From Branchiostoma floridae (taxonomy: Eukaryota; Chordata; Leptocardii; Amphioxiformes; Branchiostomatidae), in assembly GCF_000003815.2 (NCBI RefSeq), contig NC_049984.1, positions 18,395,062-18,459,061 of the forward strand: a stretch of DNA of 64,000 bases, given 5' to 3'. Below are positions 1 to 10,773 of this stretch, piece by piece. Every line of letters starts with the position of its first letter. Positions within the stretch are counted from its first letter, which is position 1. Below the pieces are notes generated by a model, which was not told the DNA's origin, searched no databases, and saw only the letters and a list, made by a program, of their open reading frames with translations. The position numbers were made by a program, and so were the translations under genes.

Positions 1-376
1 ACTAACTGACCGCCCTTCACGCTGCGTGTAACAGTGTTCTTATTTAAGATGCTGCTACAGTTTCGCCCACACGCCCACGCGACTTGCCATGGCAACAACC
101 AATCAAATTTTTAAAAAAATGAATGGACTACGGTGATGCTGTGATGTGGAAGAAAATGCAAAGGACGATACTCATTGAATAGCTTGGGGTATGCGTGTAA
201 AAGAAAATTAAATTTGGTGCAAACGAAGTTACCAAGCACCTTCCTGACACACATGTAACAGTTTGCAAATTGGTCGTATCTGGAAAATCAAACTTTTCGC
301 CTTTTTTTCTGTCTAAAATCAAATGTGAAAACGCATTCTGGAAAGTACCACATCACGTGTAGTTGTTAACGAGAGC

Positions 377-400
377 TACACACACACACACACACACACA
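377..400. repeat. CA microsatellite
   Basis: An uninterrupted AC dinucleotide run of about 24 bases. Confidence 0.9.
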
Positions 401-1196
401 TCTAATTGAATGTAACTAGGGCACAGGACTCGAAGCATCATTAAGATATCTCAAAGGACGATTTCCCATTACTGACAAAAAATAAATTTAGAATTAGTAT
501 ATCATCATCCAAATCTGAGTGATATTTCATCTCTTTCACAAAGGTGACTTTTTAACACTCAAAATGCCCTGTGTCCTTTTCTTTGTCAAATTAGACATAA
601 GATTATAACGTTAAGAAGTCAAAAGAGCGTCCAAAATACCACCTGCACACTTTAAATCCATGTCCTGTTCAAAATTCAAAATGTTTTAAATCTATGTCCT
701 GTCCAGCGCGATGAAATCTTGAATTAAGTATTTAACCTGAGGAGTACCAAGGTCAAATCAAGGTCAATGTGAATTCAAGGTCCTCATCGACTCCCGATGG
801 ATGAACAATATCACCAAGGTCAACGGTGTGACATCGCTGAAGCGCCCGGAAAGATGTCAATTTAGCCAATTTTTCAACCTCCTTGAATTAGCCCACTTCA
901 TTAAAAGTACCATTACCACATTTGCGGCTCGAGAGTTGCTACAAAAAGCAATGATACCCCGTTACGGAGTCGCTATAATACTGTTACTAATAAAATGTTT
1001 TTACTCTGTCGACTCAGTTAAAAGGCCACCAGACGGATCACATTGCACGGAAATCGGGGTTTACCACGGCGCTAAATGTCATGTAACGGTCTTGTATTAC
1101 ATATATCAACCTTTAATGTTAGATTAGTCACGGATTTATTGCTTAAAGCATTGACCTTTTATCACAACAGGATTACTTAGACATATCGCTTTTAGC

Positions 1197-1303
1197 TAGC
1201 CTCCATAGCAGGCTAAAATGGGCGGCTATGAGAGAGGCCAGCAATCAGCGACCCAGTACAAAAAGTGCCAAAAAATCCCATAGAGAGCCTGCTATGGAGG
1301 CTA
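1197..1303. mobile_element. MITE, TAGCCTCC ends, 9-bp target duplication
   Basis: Perfect terminal inverted repeats TAGCCTCCATAGCAGGCT, with GCTTTTAGC directly repeated at 1188-1196 and 1304-1312. 107 bp, non-coding. Confidence 0.85.
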
Positions 1304-2186
1304 GCTTTTAGCCGCCTTTCTCTTGACTTTACACTTTGATGTTTTTAAACTTGAAAGTGGCTTGGTGAAGATTTATTATCCTATTAGCTACTTAATTTCT
1401 CTATTTACAAATGACACAAATCGGTTTGTCACAAATAGTTCCCGCGTTTTAATAAAATTCGTTATATCTATTAAATAAGATATTATCATCTCCAATTATC
1501 TATGAAAAACATTGTCCAGTTAAGTCAGTGAACGTTCACAGATAAATAAATAAATAAATAGATACACAGTACATTCATAGAATGTGTAGGTTATGGCTGG
1601 TATATCAAATACATTACAAGACGGGAAGTTAACAAAGTTGTTAGAAATCTTTGCATGCTGTATTATCACAACAACATTTCATTGACTGCATTTACAAAGG
1701 AATTGCCACTCACAGTAGTAGTATTTTCGATGCGCAAATGTTATTGAGTATCCAGTCGTCACGGCTAGTAAATAAAAGAGATCGAGATGGACCAAAACGT
1801 GAGGTATATGTAAAGAAGTGTGAATCGTACCGATAACATTATTCAAATTAGCTCTTCTACCACTCGTGACACGCCTTCCTATTCTGTGAAAACCTTATGT
1901 GAATAAACCCCATACACGTATGCAACATACAAAGTGAGGGTGTTTTCCGAATATATCATATACCCAAGATGTCCGATTTCTACTACTTCTACGACCGTTG
2001 AGAGCAATATATGGCCTATCTCGGTCAATATGGACCATGGTAAAATCCCAATTGATATCAGCCCTACAGCGTCGACTGTGGCTAAACAGCCCTATACAAG
2101 AATGACAGTCTGTGCCACATAGGGCACATCTGTGAGAGCATCACAAAAACTACAGTATTCACATTCTTCACTATCTGTAGTTTCCT

Positions 2187-2393
2187 TTACGTTGCTCGAT
2201 GTTTGATCAGCAGTAGATGTAGATTTTTGACGTCACAAGGATCGACCATCTCGTCCCATTTGGGCAGGGCTCTCCAGTCTACTTCGTTCCACTGCAGACC
2301 GCACCGCTTGGCGGCTTGGTAGATCTCCCACTCGAAGTTGTGTGTCTTCTTCCGCGTCCGGTCCTTGTACGCCAGGACAAAAACTGCAGAGGG
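2187..2393 (-). CDS. Methyltransferase (-) exon 6 with stop codon
   Basis: Begins PSAVFVLAYKDRTRK, contains AAKRCGLQWNEVDW and ends HLLLIKHRAT then TAA. It parallels the last exon of the paralogue (PSSVLLLSYNDRAK ... ECGLEWTDI ... HLHLMVFMKG). An inverted-repeat element lies only a few bases upstream of its acceptor. Confidence 0.8.
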   Translation of the reverse strand, partial: PSAVFVLAYKDRTRKKTHNFEWEIYQAAKRCGLQWNEVDWRALPKWDEMVDPCDVKNLHLLLIKHRAT

Positions 2394-5300
2394 CTGAAAA
2401 ACAGTTTCATGGATTAACTTGAAAGTTCATCTGTGTTGGTAGAAGTCATTATTGAATAGTTAAACTGTAATATCCAAGACATAAATTGGACTCACCCACA
2501 TTTTCGACTGAACACCACAAGTTTTTGTCAAGGAATGAACAATCCACTGCTGTCGTGACGTCACATCCCTGAACAGAGACGGTGGGTGCCATAACGTGAC
2601 GTCACGACAGCAGTGGATTGTTCATTCCTTGACAAAGGCTGGTGGTGTTCAGTCGAAAATTTGGGTGAGTCCAATTTTGTGTTGTATATGACAGTTTAAC
2701 TATTCAATAATAGTTTCATGGATTAATTCCTCGTTGTTGTGTTTTGTTGTATGTTCAGTTATTTTCCCATTCACTTATTTAGTTCAATTTGGGGCATTGG
2801 GAGAGTCCCTTACAAGGATGAAAGTAACTAGAAAGGCCGACATTTGCTTGAGAGCAAATACAGCATATTTCAGCCATCTCCCTCAGGCAACAATAGGCCT
2901 TGAGGTCGTTGACCCCTTTGGCCATTGGAAAATGACCCAAAAAATTCCCAAATAGTGTTCCATGCCAAAAATTATACATGGGTCATTTGGATAAATATCT
3001 AGAGCACCCCTTTACCAAATGTCGGGTCATTTGGTTGTTAAACGAGGGAACAGGAGCCAAAAATGTCAAATTTTTGTCTAAAAATGGCCATAAAATTGCA
3101 ATATTAAGCATCATGTTGTACTGTATGGAAAAACTGTTATTGAATTCATGCGCACAAAATTGAAGGGCACTTTAATACCAAATTTCAGGTCATTCGGTTG
3201 TAAAACGACGGTACAGGAGGCAAAAATGTGCTTTTTTGGTCAAAAAATGGCCAAAAATCGCAAAATCAAGCATTTTGTTGTACCGTATGCCAAAACTGTT
3301 ATTAAATCTGGGTGGGCATATGATCAGGGCACCTCTGTACCAAATTTCATGTCATCCGGCTGTAATACCAGGGTACAGGAGCCCAAAATATACATAAAAA
3401 TTGACAAAAACCTCAATAAAATCATTTTAAAGGCAGATATGAAAAAAATGAAAAAAGTACCTGAGGGTATTGGCTTACTCTATCTTTGTGCCAAATTTCA
3501 AGTCAATCGGTTAAAAAACGGCGGAGTTGATTTGAGTTGAAGATTTGGCAGGAGAAAGAAGAAAGAAAGAAAGAAACATTACGAATACAATATATTTCAC
3601 CATACCTATGGTATGGCTGAAATGGTATGGCTGAAATATAATGATGTAGACGTGAAAGTAATGATGTAGATATGTATAGGATGTGTTTTCACCAAAAGAC
3701 CGATTAAGGAACATGAAACTCATATAGCCACTAGCCACAAATCTGACCGACGCCTATATAGAAGTGCTACCGTGTAGGCTAAAACAGACTTCCACCTGTG
3801 CATTTGTGTAACGAAGGATTGAATTGTTGGTACGCGACAAAATTTCTTATTCTAGTTTTCTTTTTAGATAATATATATACTTCAGAAACAAGCATGTTGG
3901 GGCAGGCAGAGGAAACTAAAGGTGCGTTACCACCGCACTTGTGTCAAGCTTGCGTCACTGCGGGGTTCGAAAGATACTCAACTCAATTTCAGAGATAAAG
4001 AACGTATTTTCTTTCTTTTTGTGTATTTTGTCGTTTTCTTAATCATACTTTTACGTATTACGTAATATCTAAATTATAAAAAAATCGGAGAAAAATTAAA
4101 AAAAAACAGTGACGCAGTGAACGAAGCCCGCAGTGACGCAAGCTTGACACAAGTGTGGCTTGACACCGTTAGAGTAACTGTTTTTATTTCTTTTCTCCGA
4201 CGTCTTTACCACATGAATATGGCAGTTTTGAATACCTTTTCGGTGAGCAGTTCTTTGGCCGTCTCTATAAGTAGAGGGATGTCGGGACGGAAGTACGCCA
4301 GGTCAGCGCCAAGGATGACGTCAAACCTGCCGTGCTTCGCTCTGAAGGAAGTGACGTCATCACCCCACTGGAGGTGAGCACATTGGAACCGAGCTGGAGG
4401 GCAGATGGGTGATGGGAGGGGATAATCATAATTGTACCTTATCACTAGCGCTACGACCTGTACTTAGCTTGTTTGAGCACAAATGTACAATAAAGGTCAT
4501 GCATTCATTCATTCATAAACATGCATCTTTTTTTAAATATATATGTCAAGGAATGAACAAACCACTGCTGTCGTGACGTCACGTTATGCAGATAGAACAC
4601 GTGACTCAGTGAACAGTGGATCATAGGTTGCACGACTTCTACCAATACAGATGAACCTTCAAGTTGGATAGACGTAATTTTTTTCGCGAGAAGACGACGT
4701 TCTCACCATCTATGTGTATTTTTGCACAGCGTTGGTACCTGCGTTCTAAAAATGTGGAATCCGATGTATTTCAATATCGGAAACAAAGATTGAAATTCTG
4801 ACGTGGAAAATGCGTTGACGCCCTACACTATTCAAACCTGTGAGTCTAAGTGCTGTAACAGGTCCACTGGCCAAACGTTATTTGGGTTACCAGCATCATG
4901 ACAGTTGATCCCACTTTCATGCACCTACATCAGAGGAAGTTGTATTTCTGCGGATGTGTTTGATGTTTTTATTTGACTCCGAAATGATAAAACATATATA
5001 TGCTGTGTGCAGGTTTTCAAACCCAGGCAAATATTTGAGACATTCTCCTACAGCAGAGTACCGTCAGTCATTTATTCCTGAAACAGATGGAGTCCCTCTG
5101 ACGACTCTGTTTCGCCTTTGCGTAGGAGAATGATTTGAGACGCAAATCGACGATACAGAAAGACGGACATTTTGTCTCTATTGACAGACCTCTCTCTTTG
5201 GGGAAGTTTTTATCGATGTTCTTCCTCAGCAGCTTCAGCACGAGGTCCTTGTTGTCCGACATGACGACTTTCTCGGCCTTCCTGCAGATCTGGGCGGCGG

Positions 5301-8300
5301 CAAGACCGGGCAGCCCCGGGCCCGCCCCCAGCTCCAACACCGACCCGGCAAAGTCAACCACATCGGGATGTTCTGCGAGATACAGTGTCAACACCTAGAT
5401 GTACAATGGAAAACGTCCGTTACACACTGAATGTGATACATCTTCTGAAAACAACTGTTACAGTAACTACTCTAATGTGTTATCCATCAAAACTTACGCC
5501 ATTGTAAAGATATCCCAGGAAGATTGACAGGAATCCATCAGGAAACAGGCATCTGAAATAAAATTCTCCCGCTTCCATGATCATGCAGATTCAGGCCCCA
5601 AGTCTACCCACGTCGCTTGTCGTCAGTAGGCAGCTATTTTATGTAACTCGACAACTATCCTATGAATAAAATCATTTTAACATGACGATTCTAGATCTGA
5701 AATCTCATCACAACGGAGAATGGTCAGCCCTTAATTACTTAGAATTCTAAAGTTATTAGTTATAATCTTTATATCAATGACTAAGCATGTGCATGTGCTG
5801 CATAGATGCTTTTCCCTGTATATGTACAACCGGTAAGTAGAAGAGTGCCTTTCACATGCAGTGGCCTGAGTGCAGGCTTAGATTGTATATACGGAGGTCC
5901 ATCCGAAACCCGACCACCCACACGACGATCTGTTGCCAAGTTTCCAATTATAATAGTTCAGATGTTTCCAAGTCTTGTTCCAGTCAACCTACCCCCGGTA
6001 TCTAGCCTACCGAAGCAGACGACTACGCGTCTCTGGTACAGCCAACCCGTTTCTGTCTGCATTCTACGGCGTTTTTTTTTTTTTTTTTGCTTTTTATCAG
6101 TCAAAAATATGGTGCCTGTAAATTCATCACAGGGTGACAGAAAAAAAAGGAAAAAAATAAAAAATCAATTTGTCTTTTCATTTATCTTCCCTTCCTCATA
6201 GTTTTTATACTTCCTTTTTCATAAACCAGGTAAAAATTGTGACGAACCTATGAATATGTAAATTTAATGACGTCATTAGATATATGATGGCCACGTCATG
6301 CCATTTTCAGCCATCCGGCATCCCTGAGCGCAAGAGGCAATGACGTCAAAGCAGTCATTTTGTTCAGTTTGGTTGATATCACATTGCAGACAGGAAACTT
6401 GTAATGCGGTCCCAAAGACGCGTTCCGCCGCCTACCTGGGTAGGTTACGGTTGATAGATACCTTGGCGGCGGACCAAATCCTTTGTCCTGTCAGTATATG
6501 GTGGGCTGCGAAACGAGAGGTCGAGAACGATACAGAGGTTATCTCTCGAGCCACACGTCTGTTTGCCACGTGATTTTCCTGAACCATCCCAACCTTCAAG
6601 TGCTGAGGACCAAATCGAGCGCGTGGCTCATATTTTTTTCGTGGTCTAAAATGGGCCCATAGATCTTGGAGATCGGGGTGGCTGACAAAAGACAACATGA
6701 ACAGACATGAACACATCATGACGTTCTTTTCAGGGTCATCCTCACTCATTCGGGTCCGTACAGCACACTGTGCTACCTCTGACAGCTCAGCCAGTCTCAG
6801 ACAACTCTCAGCCAATCGGAGTTCCGCGAAAGGCGAGGTGGCTGTTGATTGGGTGGAAACTAAGGCCATACGAAGTAAGGGCATTTACCACTACTTGCTG
6901 ATTGGCTGGAAACTAGGTTATTATACCAAGTAAGCACATTTACCACCTCCAGTTGATTGGCTGGTTACTAGGTCGCACCAAATAAGGCATGTTCGCGAAT
7001 GTTGACAACCGCGACGACCACGAAGTAAAGTGTGGACGAGCTGACGTGTCGGGGTGGGCACAGCGTGCTGTATATACCTCAATGGGTGAGGATATATATT
7101 CAGGGCATGTTGTGAAATTTACGGTTGACAGAGACCGACGTGGACAGCATGCGTGGATCAGGGACATCCGAGACCTGCAGATCTCTCTTGTTTACAACTT
7201 GATCCCGATAGTTTTTTCCATTGAAGAATTGGCTCAAAGCAGGGTAAATTCATTCCATGATCCTCGCTTGTGTGAATACATGTACGTACACACTAACGAC
7301 TTAACGTACGACGCACATGCCGACTCTTAAAAACTGAATTCCGACCATGCTTAAGCTAAAATTTTCGTATAATTATGTAGTGGACGGCTGACCAAGGGTG
7401 GAAAGGTATCTCTTGCAAGCAACTGGCTAACTACTAGTATGTACTATGTCCAGTTACTAGCTAGACACTAGTCTGATGTATTTGTCTACACTATCAATGT
7501 ATAAGCACAATGTAGTATCTCTATACTATACTACACCACACTACATTACACTACACTGCACTACACTATACTACACTATACTACACTATATCATACTATA
7601 CTATACTACACTACACTACACTACACTACACTATAAAAGCCGTCGTAGCAGGTCGAAGCTAGGTTGTTTACTTACACCAAACACACATAGTAGTGACTGA
7701 TTTGTCACGGTGACACAGCGACAGACCGACACTACATTCCACAATTATAACATATTCCTTGTATGATAGTCTAGTGCTACGTAACTGGTTAGGTCAGGCC
7801 ACGGGTCTACACATGTCCTATACATATATGTATTCAAATAAACAGTTAAGTGACGACAGCAGTGATCTAGATGCTATATATAAATCATGTGGAGCTGAAA
7901 ACACGAGATCATTATGTACATGTATGTCATAATATGGGCATACAGGTTATGTGGTATGGCATGGTGATTTTCTAAAAGGATAGCGGACATTTATAACATT
8001 GCAAATGGCAGAATTTACCTCCCTTAGGAGAAATTTCACGCAACGATCTCATGCAATACAAATAACAGATACATAATTCTACTACTGCCACTAATGGCAG
8101 ATATTACCACCAGGGTGGTAGATAATAAAGGTCGGATCTAGACATACCAATAGGCAATTTTTTTGCAAAAGAATGCATACAAGCAGAGCTTTGAAAAACC
8201 GTAGTCACAAACGTCCTACGTTTTTTGGTCGAAGGATTTTTAACACGCTTGCATCAAAACTAACTGTTGACTAAATATACGACAACATTTTCCGTCACGA

Positions 8301-9140
8301 ATGCCGCCTGACGTTTGTACGACACTTTCCCAATGTGGTGTGAAACATGTGGTGCGACGTTTGTGACAAGGGTGAAAAAATATAACGACAATCTATCTGC
8401 CATTGCTGATGTTGTCATGTATCATACTAGATAAACATGGTCACAACTAACCTTCTTCGATGTTCAGATCGTGCACCGCTTGAATCTTCAGATGAACATC
8501 TCGGACAGCTATTTCTTCCACTGTGTACCTGTCAAAGGAGCGAAATGGTCAAACAAATGTACTGCAGTACCTGATGGAACCGCAACACCATTTTTCATCT
8601 CCATCTCAGGAATGTTGAAATTGTAAAGCCATTAAATTGGTTCGTGCTCTACCTTACTATCACGAGCTAGTCCGATACCGCTTTGAAAATATGATCAACT
8701 GTAAATTAAGGGTAAATTTTAATAGCAATCCTTCATACCTGGGGCAATCAACAACATGACTACATTTGTATTTTCATGTATAAGAGCAGGGTCACCAACT
8801 AAACCAAATACGAGAGGAAGAGAACAATTAGGCAAAAAGGGAAGCCGTCAAGGATTATCATTGCATTTGGGGTTTTAAAGATAAACTAAACGTCAAACTG
8901 TAATTCATTGCCGCCATTTTGTGTATCCACTTGGGACTATAAATAAAAACCTATGTAACCTGATACCAAGCAGAAATCCCGCCCCCGAGTAGAGACAACC
9001 GCAGCAATCTCCATAAACATTCTCACATGAATGAGGACTTCAGTATAAAAGCAAAAGGTTTATAAGCATACACAAATGTACCTCTGATAGGGAGGGTTTT
9101 CGGCTTGAGCTGAGGGGCAGGCTCCTTGATAGATAGACAT
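2187..9140 (-). CDS. Methyltransf_16 (METTL21-like) methyltransferase, six exons, complete
   Basis: The spliced model uses 9140-9082, 8528-8452, 6505-6462, 5394-5190, 4393-4236 and 2393-2187 (750 nt, 249 aa plus stop). Every junction is GT-AG and the phases join without a break. Seen in the protein: the family's entry motif LTGQRIWSAAKV (about residues 50-61), the SAM-binding glycine loop VLELGAGPGL (79-88), an acidic SDNKD after the second strand, LQWG, and FDVILGAD followed by FRPDIPLL. Order, spacing and length fit class I SAM-dependent methyltransferases of the Methyltransf_16 family, whose studied members mostly methylate lysines of proteins such as elongation factors and chaperones, usually in the cytosol. 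Substrate and exact orthologue cannot be told from sequence. It is a paralogue of the gene at 19431-26620, which reads away from it. The start was chosen because it has A at -3 and gives a short first exon ending in a good donor. The donor of exon 4 (GTCTGT) is weak. Confidence 0.85.
2418..2711. mobile_element. Long palindromic element in methyltransferase (-) intron 5
   Basis: Inverted blocks are 2448-2468 with 2691-2711, 2485-2519 with 2641-2678, and a perfect 39-bp pair 2526-2564 with 2596-2634 that ends in GTGACGTCAC. The word AGTTTCATGGATTAA is directly repeated at 2403-2417 and 2712-2726. A second partial copy lies at 4544-4670. Confidence 0.75.
2960..3540. repeat. Diverged tandem repeat, period about 160 bp
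   Basis: Roughly four units each carry GGGCAC..TTTACCAAATTTCA, GGTCATTCGGTTGTAAAACG and GTACAGGAGGCAAAAATG with substitutions. Incidental open frames across it reflect the repeat, not a gene. Confidence 0.7.
4236..4393 (-). CDS. Methyltransferase (-) exon 5 (LQWG, FDVILGAD)
   Basis: 158 nt, exactly the length of the homologous plus-strand exon. Key residues are AHLQWG, FDVILGAD and FRPDIPLLIETAKELL. The LxWG and DxILGxD patterns are diagnostic of Methyltransf_16. The paralogue has ASDVIY where this copy has GADLAY. Confidence 0.85.
4544..4670. repeat. Partial second copy of the 2418 element
   Basis: TGTCAAGGAATGAACAAACC, CACTGCTGTCGTGACGTCAC and, further on, GACTTCTACCAATACAGATG (inverse of 2430-2447) match the element at 2418-2711. 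It is in the next intron of the same gene. Confidence 0.7.
5190..5394 (-). CDS. Methyltransferase (-) exon 4 (SAM-binding motif I)
   Basis: Begins VLTLYLAEHPDVVDFAGS, then VLELGAGPGLPGLAAAQ (Rossmann motif I) and VVMSDNKDLVLKLLRKNI (the acidic loop that binds the SAM ribose in this fold). It aligns along its whole length with 23576-23789. The donor after KER is GTCTGT, poor at +3 and +4. Confidence 0.85.
6462..6505 (-). CDS. Methyltransferase (-) exon 3 (LTGQRIWSAAK)
   Basis: A 44-nt micro-exon encoding AHHILTGQRIWSAAK. Length, phase and most residues match the 44-nt exon at 23040-23083. This is the conserved segment before the SAM-binding fold in Methyltransf_16 proteins (W followed by AA and a hydrophobic helix). 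Confidence 0.85.
7522..7634. repeat. ACTAC/ACTAT microsatellite
   Basis: About 110 bases of CTACACTA/CTATACTA words in a methyltransferase (-) intron. Confidence 0.9.
8452..8528 (-). CDS. Methyltransferase (-) exon 2
   Basis: Encodes YTVEEIAVRDVHLKIQAVHD and five further residues, aligning without gaps to YTLEEVKIKDVALRLVAVHQ of the plus-strand paralogue. The acceptor has a good pyrimidine tract ending in TTTGACAG. The frame directly upstream meets a stop, so an intron is required here. The donor is GTTAGT, phase 1. Confidence 0.8.
9082..9140 (-). CDS. Methyltransferase (-) exon 1 with start codon
   Basis: Encodes MSIYQGACPSAQAENPPYQ plus the first two bases of an arginine codon. The donor reads AG|GTACAT, phase 2. 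It was recovered by asking for a phase-2 donor upstream of exon 2; no other start in the region fits. This N-terminus does not resemble that of the paralogue, so it is the least certain part of the model. Confidence 0.6.
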
Positions 9141-10543
9141 CGTCGGCGAGAATGTGACAGGCTTGTGTATCTCAGAGGATGCCGAGAATTTTAACCACGA
9201 ATACCTTCGTCCAAAAGAGCGGGAAAGGGCAGTTGCCCCCCATGTGTTTCCAAATCAAGAAATCGCCTTCCCTGTAAATTTTGGTCCAATTCGTGCCTCT
9301 TGGGAGTTTCAAAATGCCATATTCATGAATAGCATGGTCTTCAGTTCAGCACTAGTGGGGGATACGGACGTGCACTGGCAATGTGCCCTCGCAAAGATCA
9401 CAACATTGAACACAACGTTGAACAGCCTTGAACACAACGTAATATGACCGTTGTTATCATGCGATACCCCGATTCCTCTACCCTTTGCAGTTATTAACCT
9501 ACCCTGGGGCCAAGAACTTGAAGAAGGGTTATCTACCATTTGCCGTCCGTTCTAAGCCTACCAGCTGCAGCTGATAATTACAGATGACAATAATTGCACT
9601 GGGTTCTACTTCTAGACTTTTGTTTTGTGAGAGGAAAAGAAATGGCGTAGCTCTAATTAAAGACAACTAAGTCTATAAACGTTTTATGACACAGCAAAGG
9701 CCACAAGCGATCCGTATTTCTGCAATCTTTGTTCAATCTAAAAACAAAAGACCTACATACTCTAACATTCACAGCAACCTTACGTTAACCCAACGCTAAC
9801 GTTGAACTTGTGTTTACCTTTGTAACCCAATCTTTCCGAGGTTGGAGGTCCAAGGGTCTTTTGTGCCAGACTTCTTGTCATCTTTCGCCGTCATGCTTAT
9901 ACTTGAAAAACGTTCCTTCAGACGAGTCGATGTGTCAGTATACACGTCAACAAGATGGCGGGTGTACTGACGGTATGCAGAACACCTTCCAGTGTGCGCT
10001 GGAGCACCTGTAAGGCTTCAGAACCCAGCAGAAGAAATGCGACGACGGATCCGTATAGGATCTAACAAGAAGACCGCTCCTCTTCGTTTCTGAAATAAGT
10101 TCTTTGAGAAAACTTTCTGCACGTCTCGTTTGGCCAGTGGTCTTTCTCCGGCGTGTATGCTATAACCGCGAAGACTATGAGGTCTGTTTTTATTTAAGGC
10201 TCGAATTTCAGGGATGTCAGCTATGCCGGTGGGTTAGATGCAGTAGGTCGGCACCGCAGCATATTGTAAACCCCATCGGTATATCTGTCCCCAAGCCACT
10301 TTACTCGGTCAGATGCAGGTGACGAGGCCGTGGAATGTACGGGAACCTAAAGTGGTACAGTGGTTGGCAATCCAGCTTCAGGACAACACATTCGATGCAA
10401 GTGTTCTTTACTCCTATGTAAACCGATGCTAGTAGCGTTAGGGACTACAGTTGTGAGCTATCTTTCCCGTGACGTGTTACGGAACAATACGCACATGTAC
10501 GTACAAGACGTCTAAAGCGTCGACATGCCACGTGATCCCAACA

Positions 10544-10773
10544 TACAGTCAAACCTGTATTAGGGGCCACCTCTACAGAGGGGGCACCTGTCCATAGTGG
10601 CCACTTTTTGTCGGTCCCTTGATTATTTTATCTACAAGTTGTCACCTCTATACAGAGGCCACCTGTCTACAGTCAAACCTGTATTAGGGCCACCTCTATA
10701 CAGAGGCCACCTGTCTATAGTGGCCACATTTGTCCGGTCCCTTGAGTGGCCACTATAGACAGGTTTGACGGTA
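10544..10773. mobile_element. TIR element with CAGTCAAACCTGT ends and internal duplication
   Basis: CAGTCAAACCTGTATTAGG opens the element, a second copy of the same start lies at about 10671, and ACTATAGACAGGTTTGAC closes it in inverse orientation. CACCTCTATACAGAGGCCAC words repeat inside. Intergenic. Confidence 0.65.

Larger units (their letters stand above)
1..2186. other. Downstream flank of methyltransferase (-), no gene seen
   Basis: AT-rich sequence with a CA run, one MITE and a TAAA run near 1545. Short open frames lack splice sites, domains or start context. Part of it should be the 3' UTR of the minus-strand methyltransferase; the nearest TTTATT (minus-strand AATAAA) is at 1372, rather far. 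Confidence 0.6.

Noticed and set aside
3961-3975. GGGTTCGAAAG as a tRNA B box
   Set aside because: No A box, acceptor pairing or cloverleaf could be formed around it. No convincing tRNA was seen anywhere in the window.
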